DNA of 64,000 bases, from the NCBI GenBank assembly GCA_002835545.1, contig PIZK01000023.1, forward strand, positions 1 through 64,000. Direction: 5' to 3'. The first letter of the stretch is position 1. Each line of letters starts with the position of its first letter. The stretch is from Alteromonadales bacterium alter-6D02. Its GTDB lineage: Bacteria > Pseudomonadota > Gammaproteobacteria > Enterobacterales > Psychrobiaceae. The notes under the pieces were generated by a model. The model was not told the DNA's origin. It ran no database searches and saw only the letters and a program-made list of their open reading frames with translations. Of the stretch, positions 1 to 8,844 are shown in pieces. Made by a program: the position numbers and the translations under genes.

Positions 1-19
1 CCTTAAGTGAACGGCATTA

Positions 20-37
20 GGGCCAAGGCCCCTTTTT
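20..37 (+). terminator. Possible intrinsic terminator of a gene left of the window
   Basis: A short GC-rich stem (GGGCC, AA, GGCCC) is followed by C and five T on the + strand. The T-run lies on the + side, so it would end a + gene beyond the left edge, convergent with putA. The stem is only 5 bp, so this is a weak call. Confidence 0.4.
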
Positions 38-56
38 ATAACATTACAGACAATGT

Positions 57-3000
57 CTAATCTTCAATTTCCATAGTCATCAGGGATGCATTACCACCTG
101 CTGCGGTTGTATCAGTACTAATTGTCTTTTCAGTCACCATACGAAGGAAAAGGTTCTCATAAGAACTAGCCGTGATTAGTGGTAGAATTGCGCCGCTTCT
201 TGCAGCTAACTTATCATTGATCAAATGCGTAAGGCTAGTTTTGTAGTCAACCACAGCGCCAGCTAATGATTGATGCGCTAGAATACCATTTAATTGTGAT
301 GTCTTAGCGATTTGGAAAATACCAGAGACCACACCAATTTTGGCAAAGGCATCACGGATAGCTTGTGCTTGAGCGAGATCTTCATCGTCAACAAGTGCGA
401 TAACGGTGTTACCAGCGGCCAATGCAGAGACAATTGACATAAACCAGAAATCAAAACTTGTATCTTTATCACGGATAACAGCTAAAGTGCCACGAGACTC
501 AAGATAAAGTCGATTAGACTCACCTGTTGGCCCTGGTAATTCAAGCGGGTTTGTTAATTGTTTTTCTGCAGAAATTAGTAACGAGCTTGCCGATGCCAAT
601 GTGTCCTTTGCTTGAGCAGCTTGATTGATTCCTTGATTATTTGAAACATGTGCAAGCAACTGTCGTAATACCGAAATTCGTGTATTTACATCGCTGTATT
701 GCCAACTATCTGCAACATCTTGTGCGCGATTAAGAACACCATCAATAATTGAATGATCACCACTATCTTTAGCAAAAAGCGTATTTAACGCAGCAACTTT
801 CGCATCGTCAAAGCGCGGTACACTGCTCAGTGATTGCTCTTTAACCAAGCGCGTTAGATACATTGGCCCACCGGCCTTAGGGCCCGTACCAGATAATCCA
901 CGACCACCAAAGGGTTGAACACCAACAATAGCACCAATCATGTTACGATTAACATACACATTACCGGCACGCGATCGAGACGCTAAGTATTCAGCTTTTT
1001 GGTCGATACGAGTGTGAATACCCATCGTTAAACCAAAGCCAGTGCTGTTGACCTGATTGATAACATCATCAATCTTGTCACCTTTGAATCGAATGACGTG
1101 AACACATGGCCCGAATACTTCTTGTTTAAGAACAGATAAATCACTAATCTCATACAAACGAGGTGCAAAGAAAAAGTTTCCAGTCTCACCCATATCTGGG
1201 ATTGGGCAGGTGTAATGTAATGTTGCTTTCCCTTCCAGGTACTTCACGTGGTCATTCAGTGCTGTCAGTGCCTTTTGATCAATAACAGGGCCGATATCTG
1301 TACTAAAGAACTCAGGATTACCAACATGTAGTTCTGTCATCGCACCTTTGATCATGGTGATAACTTTATCAGCAATTTCATCTTGAACAAATAAAACACG
1401 AAGCGCAGAACAACGCTGGCCTGCTGATTGGAAACCTGATGCAATCACATCATCAACAACTTGTTCTGGTAGTGCTGTAGAGTCAACGATCATACAGTTT
1501 TGACCACCAGTTTCAGCGATAAGTGGCACAGGGTCTCCACCTCGAGCAGCAAGATCTTGAGCAATTCGTGTACCAGTTTCTGTTGAACCAGTAAACATCA
1601 CGGCTTGAACACGTAGATCTGGCACAATGACTCGACCCACTTGGCTACCACGGGCAATCACCGGTAATACAACGTTGTCAGGTAAACCGGCTTCTTTCAT
1701 TAATTCAATTGCACGTAAAGCAATTAGACTGGTTTGTTCAGCTGGTTTAGCAACAACTGTGTTACCAGCAACAATCGCTGCTGCGACTTGACCTAAGAAG
1801 ATAGCTAACGGGAAGTTCCATGGGCTAATACATAAAACAACACCGCGAGACTCTAATTGCGGGTCTTGCATCAGTTCTTGTGCACGTACAGCGTAATAAC
1901 GGCAGAAATCTACTGCTTCACGAACTTCCGCAACACCATCGACAGGAACTTTGCCTGCTTCTTTGATACATAATGCGATTAACTCATCACGGTTCGCTTC
2001 AAGTAAATCAGCTGTTTTGTCTAAAACTTGTGCACGAACAGCAACATCAGTAGTTGACCACGTTTTAAAGGCTGTATCAGCATCTGCTACAAGCTGCGCC
2101 ATACCTTCTGCATCAACATGGGTGATGTGGCCAATGATTTCGTCATGATTTGCAGGATTAGTTACGGCTTGTGAACCAGCAGGTAACTGCTCTTGAGTCA
2201 GGCGGTTACTTTCAAACCATTGGTCAAGATTGCCTTTCATTTCGGTTACTAGATCAACGTCTGTAAGGTCGATGCCTTTAGAGTTAGCACGCTCAGCACC
2301 ATAGAGCTCAATAGGCATACTTATTTGTGGGTTATATTTATCCTTCCAAGCTTTAACCGTTTCAACAGGATCTGAAAGTAAAGACTCCACTGGAATATCT
2401 TCATCAACAATGTTGTTTACAAACGAGCTATTGGCACCATTCTCTAACAAACGACGAACTAAGTAAGCTAATAGATCTTCGTGAGCCCCTACCGGCGCAT
2501 AAACTCGACATGGTACCTGATGGCCTTGAACAACTTGGTCATAGAGAGATTCTCCCATGCCATGAAGACGTTGGAACTCAAAACCAGATTTATCTTGATT
2601 AGCAATCTCAAGGATTGTTGCTACAGTATATGCATTATGAGTAGCAAATTGTGGGTAAATTGTATCGCGGTAACCTAGTAGCTTAATTGCACAAGCTTGG
2701 TAAGAAACATCAGTTGATGGTTTACGCGAAAACACCGGGAAATCTGGTAAACACTCTGTCTGCGAGATTTTAACTTCACTATCCCAGTATGCCCCTTTAA
2801 CTAGACGTACCATCATTTGACGTTTGGCTTGTTCTGTTAAGTCACGAACCCAATCGATCACGAATATCGCACGTTTTTGATAAGCCTGAACAGCAATACC
2901 AAAACCATCCCAACCATCAAGATCACTGTCTAAGAAAACAGCTTCAATAACATCCATAGAAATATCTAAACGATCAGCTTCTTCAGCATCAACCGTAAAA

Positions 3001-3860
3001 CCGATGTTATAGCCTTTAGCACGCATTGCTAAATCTTTCAAACGTGGGACTAACTCTTCAATGACACGGTCACGGTGACTGAATTCATAACGTGGGTGAA
3101 TAGCTGAAAGTTTAATAGAAATACCAGGGCTCTTTTGTGGTCCACGACCATTTGCAGCTTGACCAATGGCGTCAATTGCACTGACGTACGCCGCGAAATA
3201 GCGATCGGCATCGCTCATGGTGCGAGCACCTTCACCAAGCATATCGTATGAGTATGTGTAGCCTTTAGATTCTTGCTCAACGGCACGCTCAACGGCTTCA
3301 CCGATATTACGCCCCATCACAAATTGGGTACCCATAATTTTCATCGCATAACGCACGGCTTTACGAATAACAGGCTCACCTAAGCGGCCAACCGTACGTT
3401 TTAGTAGGTTAAACTGCAGTTTTTTCTGTTTATCGGTGTAGTTAACCAGCTTACCGGTCATTAACAAACCCCAAGATGAGGCATTGACAAAAATAGAGTC
3501 ACTATTACCAATATGAGAGCTCCAATCGCCGTTCGCTAACTTATCGCGGATTAAGTTATCTGCCGTTACCTTATCTGGCACACGAAGCAACGCTTCGGCT
3601 AGACACATTAATACAACACCTTCTTCGGTTGATAATGCAAATTCATTGAGCAGTGCATCCACACCACCTTTACCGACTTGGTCCTTACGAATATTAACCA
3701 CCATCTGACGTGCATTTTCCCAAGCACGGCTCTTAGCATCGACATCAATCTCAGCTAATGGTAAAAGGTGATTGATAATTGTATTTTCATTACAACGGTA
3801 ATGATCTCGGATGGTTTGGCGAATTGAATTTGTCGTCGTTAATGTGCCATTAAATAACAT
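57..3860 (-). CDS. putA: Bifunctional proline dehydrogenase / glutamate-semialdehyde dehydrogenase PutA
   Basis: Oxidises proline to glutamate: FAD-dependent proline dehydrogenase followed by NAD-dependent P5C (glutamate-semialdehyde) dehydrogenase. The 1267-aa protein has a PRODH domain at about 130-480 (motifs VRLVKGAYWD, ATHNAYTV, EFQRLHGMGE and the RRLLENGANSSF region). An aldehyde dehydrogenase domain follows at about 560-1010, with SPWNFP, FTGSTETG, the catalytic Glu in AETGGQN and the catalytic Cys in AGQRCSA. A C-terminal region of about 250 residues resembles a degenerate ALDH fold. The N-terminus starts directly in the helical arm and lacks the ribbon-helix-helix DNA-binding domain of E. 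coli PutA (1320 aa), so this PutA should not repress its own gene. It is divergent from an Lrp/AsnC regulator that probably controls it. Confidence 0.97.
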   Translation of the reverse strand: MLFNGTLTTTNSIRQTIRDHYRCNENTIINHLLPLAEIDVDAKSRAWENARQMVVNIRKDQVGKGGVDALLNEFALSTEEGVVLMCLAEALLRVPDKVTADNLIRDKLANGDWSSHIGNSDSIFVNASSWGLLMTGKLVNYTDKQKKLQFNLLKRTVGRLGEPVIRKAVRYAMKIMGTQFVMGRNIGEAVERAVEQESKGYTYSYDMLGEGARTMSDADRYFAAYVSAIDAIGQAANGRGPQKSPGISIKLSAIHPRYEFSHRDRVIEELVPRLKDLAMRAKGYNIGFTVDAEEADRLDISMDVIEAVFLDSDLDGWDGFGIAVQAYQKRAIFVIDWVRDLTEQAKRQMMVRLVKGAYWDSEVKISQTECLPDFPVFSRKPSTDVSYQACAIKLLGYRDTIYPQFATHNAYTVATILEIANQDKSGFEFQRLHGMGESLYDQVVQGHQVPCRVYAPVGAHEDLLAYLVRRLLENGANSSFVNNIVDEDIPVESLLSDPVETVKAWKDKYNPQISMPIELYGAERANSKGIDLTDVDLVTEMKGNLDQWFESNRLTQEQLPAGSQAVTNPANHDEIIGHITHVDAEGMAQLVADADTAFKTWSTTDVAVRAQVLDKTADLLEANRDELIALCIKEAGKVPVDGVAEVREAVDFCRYYAVRAQELMQDPQLESRGVVLCISPWNFPLAIFLGQVAAAIVAGNTVVAKPAEQTSLIALRAIELMKEAGLPDNVVLPVIARGSQVGRVIVPDLRVQAVMFTGSTETGTRIAQDLAARGGDPVPLIAETGGQNCMIVDSTALPEQVVDDVIASGFQSAGQRCSALRVLFVQDEIADKVITMIKGAMTELHVGNPEFFSTDIGPVIDQKALTALNDHVKYLEGKATLHYTCPIPDMGETGNFFFAPRLYEISDLSVLKQEVFGPCVHVIRFKGDKIDDVINQVNSTGFGLTMGIHTRIDQKAEYLASRSRAGNVYVNRNMIGAIVGVQPFGGRGLSGTGPKAGGPMYLTRLVKEQSLSSVPRFDDAKVAALNTLFAKDSGDHSIIDGVLNRAQDVADSWQYSDVNTRISVLRQLLAHVSNNQGINQAAQAKDTLASASSLLISAEKQLTNPLELPGPTGESNRLYLESRGTLAVIRDKDTSFDFWFMSIVSALAAGNTVIALVDDEDLAQAQAIRDAFAKIGVVSGIFQIAKTSQLNGILAHQSLAGAVVDYKTSLTHLINDKLAARSGAILPLITASSYENLFLRMVTEKTISTDTTAAGGNASLMTMEIED

Positions 3861-3894
3861 GAGCGATCCTATTATTTATTATTAGAGGTAAATA

Positions 3895-3911
3895 AAGCTA
3901 ATATTTAGCTT
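3895..3911. promoter_or_regulatory. Inverted repeat in the putA / Lrp-family intergenic region
   Basis: Arms AAGCTAA and TTAGCTT are perfect 7-bp inverted repeats separated by TAT, 34 bp before the putA start codon. AT-rich dyads with AG...CT ends are typical of Lrp/AsnC-family sites. Binding by the adjacent regulator is an inference. Confidence 0.35.
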
Positions 3912-4042
3912 AGTCTATTTACACGGGATTTTTTAGTGCAGCAAGTTTACCCATTGGGCAGCAGAATGTGCTGGTTAAATACGAAGAAATACCGTAAATT
4001 ATCGTGCCCAGCCATCATTAAACAGAATAATCTACTGATATT

Positions 4043-4525
4043 ATGCAATCGACTAAAACTAAACCGCTAGATCGAATTGATCTAAGCATCCTTTCTACAC
4101 TCCAAAAAAATGGCCGAATTTCGAATGTAAACCTTGCTAACGAGGTTGGGCTTAGCGCGAGTCCTTGTCTAGATCGGGTAAAACGCTTGGAGAATGAGGG
4201 CTACATTGAGCGATACGGCGCTAAATTAAATGCATCAAAGTTAAAATTTGGCATGTCAGCCTTTATTCAAATCACATTAGACCGCACCACCACTGAGCTT
4301 TTTGATAGTTTTCAAGCGGCTATTGCTGAGATAGACCAAGTGTGCGAATGTCACATGGTGGCAGGAGGCTTCGATTATCTGGTTAAGATTCGGATTGCTG
4401 ATATGGAAGCTTATCGGCAAGTACTCGGAATGATTGTCGACATCCCAGGTGTTGCTAAAAATCACACCTATGTTGTGATTGAAGAAATTAAGCAAGACCA
4501 TGGCTTACCGCTTAAGCTAACCTAA
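4043..4525 (+). CDS. Lrp/AsnC-family transcriptional regulator, likely proline-responsive activator of putA
   Basis: 160-aa protein with an N-terminal winged helix-turn-helix at about 10-65 (LDRIDLSILSTLQKNGRIS, then VGLSASPCLDRVKRLE) and a C-terminal RAM ligand-binding domain at about 70-150 (CHMVAGGFDYLVKIR). Lrp-family proteins form octamers or tetramers that respond to amino acids. It is divergently transcribed from putA with 182 bp between them, the usual arrangement of PutR-type proline regulators. The PutA here lacks its own DNA-binding domain, which fits. Proline as effector is inferred from context only. Confidence 0.9.
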   Translation: MQSTKTKPLDRIDLSILSTLQKNGRISNVNLANEVGLSASPCLDRVKRLENEGYIERYGAKLNASKLKFGMSAFIQITLDRTTTELFDSFQAAIAEIDQVCECHMVAGGFDYLVKIRIADMEAYRQVLGMIVDIPGVAKNHTYVVIEEIKQDHGLPLKLT

Positions 4526-4534
4526 TATCATCAT

Positions 4535-4578
4535 TAACATGCTACAAGAAAGTATTTCGATTTTAGCATGTTACCTTT
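4535..4578 (+). terminator. Possible terminator after the Lrp-family gene
   Basis: A 10-bp perfect stem (TAACATGCTA / TAGCATGTTA) with a 19-nt loop is followed by CCTTTTA. The loop is long and the T-run short, so the call is tentative. Confidence 0.4.
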
Positions 4579-4686
4579 TAGTCTAAGATAGGTCGATATT
4601 GGCTAAATAGCCGTCTAAAAACCCTCTCCCTCTTAGATTAACAGTGGTATATTAACTAGATATTTTTTATAGAGTATTACTAAGCA

Positions 4687-5676
4687 ATGAAATCTGAATT
4701 ACGTGACAAATCCCGCGACGCCAAATTTGGTGTTTATTTTATCGGTACGACTCCACCTCGTGAAGGTGTACCATTAAACAAGGTTGAAGAGGTCGCCGAT
4801 AAATTAGTGGCTCGTTTAGACAAAATCGACTTTGACGGACTGATTGTCTACGATATTCAAGATGAGAGTAGTCGCACCGAAGTCAAGCGCCCTTTCCCAT
4901 TCAGTAAAACATTTGAGCCTTGTCATTACTCACAAATTTTAAACAATAAGACAAACAAGCCAATCATCACTTATAAAAGTGTTGCTCAGCGTGATAAAGC
5001 AGAGTTTACCCAGTGGTTAGATACTAGTTGGCAGCTTTATGGCGTCAGAGATATTGTTCTCGTCGGTAGCCCATCTGCTGATGGCCAACAAAAGCTATCA
5101 CTACCAGAGGCGTATCAAGCACAACAAGAACACCATAAAAATTATTACTTAGGCGGTGTCACCATTGCAGAGCGTCACTCTAAAAAAGGTGATGAGCATT
5201 TGCGCATGCTTGAAAAAGATAAACAAGGCTGTGAATATTTCATCTCTCAAGCCGTCTATGACGCCGCCGCAACCATTGACATGTTAGCCAATTACGCCCG
5301 TGAATGCCGCGTCCAACAAATGCGACCACGTCGAATCATTCTAACATTCACCCCGTGTGGCAGTGAAAAAACTATGGATTTCATGGAATGGTTGGGTATT
5401 GCTATTCCAGATGCTACACGGTGGCGCATTTTAGAGTCAAAAGACCCACTCAATGAGTCCATTCAAATTTGCCGTAGTAATCTTAATCAGATTATTGAGG
5501 CTTGTATGTCACTTGATATCCCATTGGGTCTTAATATCGAGAGCTTGACTAACCGCAAAGAAGAAATAGATGCATCTATAAGGTTATATAAACTGTTAAA
5601 AGCGACGTTAGATTTAGCGCTAGCAGAGCGGGAACTTGTGAATGTTGAAGCGGAATTCAATAAAAAAGGTTCATAA
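4687..5676 (+). CDS. Divergent methylenetetrahydrofolate reductase-family protein
   Basis: 329-aa soluble protein. The fold can be recognised from the conserved blocks of the MetF/MTHFR flavoprotein family: an early beta strand with FIGTTPPRE, a middle block EYFISQAVYDA resembling the MTHFR FFVTQ..FD segment, PRRIILTFTPCGS, and the late NIESLT motif. Overall the sequence is far from canonical MetF (about 295 aa), and no metB, metL or metJ gene is nearby. A reductase acting on a folate or related C1 substrate is likely, but the exact substrate cannot be assigned. It is a single-gene unit with its own terminator. Confidence 0.7.
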   Translation: MKSELRDKSRDAKFGVYFIGTTPPREGVPLNKVEEVADKLVARLDKIDFDGLIVYDIQDESSRTEVKRPFPFSKTFEPCHYSQILNNKTNKPIITYKSVAQRDKAEFTQWLDTSWQLYGVRDIVLVGSPSADGQQKLSLPEAYQAQQEHHKNYYLGGVTIAERHSKKGDEHLRMLEKDKQGCEYFISQAVYDAAATIDMLANYARECRVQQMRPRRIILTFTPCGSEKTMDFMEWLGIAIPDATRWRILESKDPLNESIQICRSNLNQIIEACMSLDIPLGLNIESLTNRKEEIDASIRLYKLLKATLDLALAERELVNVEAEFNKKGS

Positions 5677-5707
5677 CATCGTTGGTCACTAGCTAGGTAT
5701 CTATTTT

Positions 5708-5730
5708 GGGCTCAGGTATGAGCCCTTTTT
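5708..5730 (+). terminator. Intrinsic terminator of the MTHFR-like gene
   Basis: Stem GGGCTCA / TGAGCCC with a GGTA loop is followed by five T, 31 bp after the stop codon. Confidence 0.85.
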
Positions 5731-5771
5731 GTTTAATGTAGGTATGTAACCACTCCATAAAATGCAGCTGA

Positions 5772-6216
5772 TTACGCTTTTTCCAGACAACTCGTATCTT
5801 TCGCGTTACACAGTACGCCCAATATTTTAGTATCAGTCTCATCAAGCTCTTTGCCTAAAAGGTCTGAGGCAATGTCTCTCATGAGACGCTTATTAAATAA
5901 CATAACCATTTCTAGATGCTTTAAGTTATCATAAGTTTGAACTTTTAAATTATCTGCAACGATGGACTCCCAATAACTACTTGGGGTAATGGCATCACCT
6001 GATGACACATAGACATTGGTTGTGATGGTGTTAACTTCAATTCCTCGGCGAAGGTTTAGGTCATTGGGCTGTATCTGTGACTTACGGTGCACAATGTCGA
6101 CTGCTTTTTCTATAGTTTCTAGGTTGTGGGCGAGTGATTTGGTTGGCAACGATTGAAGCACAACCTGAACATAATAGTGAAAATACGATGATGATGTAGC
6201 TTTGGCAGCTAATCAT
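5772..6216 (-). pseudogene. Small lipoprotein gene with an apparent frameshift after the signal peptide
   Basis: An ATG at 6216 with a strong Shine-Dalgarno (AAAGGAG, 7 nt away) opens a lipoprotein-like leader: MISCQSYIIIVFSLLCSGCA, a hydrophobic stretch ending in SGC. That frame stops after 42 codons. The next frame over stays open from just after the leader to 5772 and encodes a convincing 120-residue body (SLAHNLETIEKAVDIVHRK ... DTSCLEKA). In that frame the only start is a GTG at 6161 without a ribosome site. A one-base shift near 6130-6150 would join leader and body. So this is a recently broken gene, a programmed +1 shift, or a sequence error. The body matches no family I recognise. Confidence 0.6.
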
Positions 6217-6304
6217 ACTGAACTCCTTTTCGGTATGATTTCTATAAATTCGTCTAAGCTATTAATACTATGACGATACCAATAGCTATTTGAATTAATA
6301 GCTG

Positions 6305-8803
6305 CTAATTCTTTTTGGGAATGTATTTAGCAGAAAGTTCCTCGATAGATAAGGGTTTATCAAAAAAGTACCCTTGAATAACGTCACAATTAAATTCGCG
6401 CAAACGCTCATATTGCTCACTCGTTTCAACCCCTTCTGCTACGACGCTCATGTGACCCGAAGACGCGATAAGAATAATCGATTTAACTAAAGACTCTGCT
6501 TGCTCATTAACGAGTAGTTTATCAATAAAGCTCCGATCGATCTTAATTTCACTGATCGGTAGCTCTGCAAGGTAACTGAGTGAAGAATAACCTGTACCAA
6601 AATCATCTAGTGACACATCAAAGCCATAATTGCGTAATTGCTCTATCACTGGTTTCGCCTTTTTAACATCAGCGATCAACACATTTTCAGTTATCTCTAC
6701 CGTGATATAGGACGAGTTAAGCCCTGCTTTCTTAGCAAAATTTAAAACCGTGTTAGCAAAGTTGTCAGCAACTAGATGGTCAGGGGAAATATTGACTGAT
6801 AATGTCACCGGGTTTTCATTATTCGCATTATAGTGACCAATATCGATACTTGCCTGCTCAAGAACAAACTCGCCAATTTGTTCGATAATGCCGATATCTT
6901 CTGCCAGTGGGATAAACTCGGCAGGTGAAATAAACCCTAAGCTTGGGCTAACCCAGCGGATTAATGCCTCAACGCCAATGATCTGTTGACTTGCAGTACA
7001 GATTTGCGGTTGATACACCAAGGAAAATTCTTGATTAGTTATCGCTAAACGTAATTCCTCTTCAAGCTTAAAGTCACGTTTCACTTTGAGGTGAGTAACT
7101 TTATCATAAAATAAAAATTGTCCTTTTTGTTCAGCTTTAGACTTATAGAGAACAAGATCTGCTTTACTGATTAGCTTTTCAGCATCCTTGCCATCCTCGG
7201 GAAACATTGATACACCTATACTTCCGCTCGTATAAACTTGCTTGCCATCTAATGGAATAGCTTGACGGAAAACATCTTGTATTGCCTGCACTTTATGTTC
7301 AGCTTCTAATAATGATGAAAGCTTTGGAAAACAAAAAATAAACTCATCGCCACCAAATCGACAGACTGTATCACCCTCACCGATGACCTCACTAAAACGT
7401 TTACTAACATGTTCGAGTAATCGGTCTCCCATCGAGTGACCATAGTTATCGTTAACCTTTTTAAAGTCATCGATATCAACAAACATGACAGCTAACGATT
7501 GCCCCACTTGTTGTGACAATGCGATGCCGGTGTTAATTCTCTCGATGAGCGCAACACGGTTAGGTAATTGCGTTAAAGCATCATGGTGGGCCATATGAGT
7601 CAGCTTATTTTTTGTGGCTTCAAGCGCCTCAAAGTCTAGCTGAATTTTTCGTTGATAATTTTGAAAACGCAACGATATATTCTTAGAGATCAAGATAGAC
7701 ATTACGATCAAAATAAGTGAAACAAAGACGCTTATCGCGACAATTTTAATTAGCTCTTGTTGGTGACGTGCTTCAATAGTTATTTTTCTGTCGTCAATAT
7801 ATTCATTGATTTCTTGTAAGTAGGTCCCAGTGCCTATGGCCCACTGCCAGTCTTTGACCCCTTTTACAAAACTTGTTTTGTCCGACGGTTCCCCTGTTTC
7901 CGGCATGATTGAAGCGACGTAATTAATATAGCCCTCTCCACTACGCGCAACTTTAATGATTTCTTTAACTAACGGGAAACCTTTGGCATCGACAGCATTA
8001 AAACGGTTTAAGCCAACAAGATCTGTTTTGTAATGTGCTAAGTAATTACCTTTGAAATCCATGACGAAGAAGTAACCATTATCACCATATCGCATTTTTT
8101 GGATCTCTTTGAGTAACTCTTGCTTAATCTGAGACTCAAAATCAATTACGTACTCCCCCGTTCCAATAAACCAATTATAAGGGGCAAAGTATTTCGAATA
8201 ACCTACTTTTTTGAACGAAGCTTGTTTATTATCAGGTTTAGGGAACCACCACGTATAAAAACCGGCCTGACGTTGATCCTTTGAGGCAGCTTCAGCTAAA
8301 CCACGAATGATGTAGTTTCCCTTAACATCTTTCATATCCCAAAGGGCTTTGTTCTCAAGGGATGGTACTGTTGGGTGCATGACGTTCACACCATCCATAG
8401 TATAGATGAAGTAATAGCCGCGACCTTGATTGAATGAGACAGAGCGCAATGTATCATTAATCAGGGCTTTAACGACATGCTCTGGTCGGTGTTGATTATT
8501 ATTGTAAATAGTTGACGCAATCGCGTGAGCTTGATTAATCCTCAGCTCCATACTCTGTTTAAGCTCAGACTCAGCGGCTTCTTTTCGAACTAAAATATGC
8601 TGATAAAGCTGACTGACTTGATTTTTAATTATTTGACGTTCAGTGGCCTCGAAATCCTCTTGCAATGATAAAAGATCAAAATCACTCATGGATTTATTCT
8701 CATGGATTACAATAACGTTGACAAGGATCGAGAAGAAGATGATTAAGGAGATAGGACCAAACTTAATTAAGCGTAATAAGTTTTTGTCGTTAGAATGTGT
8801 CAT
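6305..8803 (-). CDS. Membrane Cache-GGDEF-EAL protein (c-di-GMP turnover)
   Basis: 832 aa. A transmembrane helix at about 14-33 is followed by a periplasmic double Cache region (about 60-345, with two related blocks around GRGYYFIYTMDG and DNGYFFVMDFKG). A second helix lies at about 352-373, a GGDEF domain at about 405-565 (GGDEF at 484-488) and an EAL domain at about 585-825 (EAL at 612-614; DDFGTGYSS at 733-741). Both catalytic signatures are intact. The RxxD inhibitory site before GGDEF is absent (GEGD), so there is no classic product feedback. Cache domains bind small ligands such as amino acids or carboxylates, so the protein likely couples an external nutrient to c-di-GMP level. Net direction of activity cannot be read from sequence. 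Confidence 0.93.
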   Translation of the reverse strand: MTHSNDKNLLRLIKFGPISLIIFFSILVNVIVIHENKSMSDFDLLSLQEDFEATERQIIKNQVSQLYQHILVRKEAAESELKQSMELRINQAHAIASTIYNNNQHRPEHVVKALINDTLRSVSFNQGRGYYFIYTMDGVNVMHPTVPSLENKALWDMKDVKGNYIIRGLAEAASKDQRQAGFYTWWFPKPDNKQASFKKVGYSKYFAPYNWFIGTGEYVIDFESQIKQELLKEIQKMRYGDNGYFFVMDFKGNYLAHYKTDLVGLNRFNAVDAKGFPLVKEIIKVARSGEGYINYVASIMPETGEPSDKTSFVKGVKDWQWAIGTGTYLQEINEYIDDRKITIEARHQQELIKIVAISVFVSLILIVMSILISKNISLRFQNYQRKIQLDFEALEATKNKLTHMAHHDALTQLPNRVALIERINTGIALSQQVGQSLAVMFVDIDDFKKVNDNYGHSMGDRLLEHVSKRFSEVIGEGDTVCRFGGDEFIFCFPKLSSLLEAEHKVQAIQDVFRQAIPLDGKQVYTSGSIGVSMFPEDGKDAEKLISKADLVLYKSKAEQKGQFLFYDKVTHLKVKRDFKLEEELRLAITNQEFSLVYQPQICTASQQIIGVEALIRWVSPSLGFISPAEFIPLAEDIGIIEQIGEFVLEQASIDIGHYNANNENPVTLSVNISPDHLVADNFANTVLNFAKKAGLNSSYITVEITENVLIADVKKAKPVIEQLRNYGFDVSLDDFGTGYSSLSYLAELPISEIKIDRSFIDKLLVNEQAESLVKSIILIASSGHMSVVAEGVETSEQYERLREFNCDVIQGYFFDKPLSIEELSAKYIPKKN

Positions 8804-8844
8804 TAAACTAGTCTTTACTTAACTTATCAGAGATAAGTTTTTGT

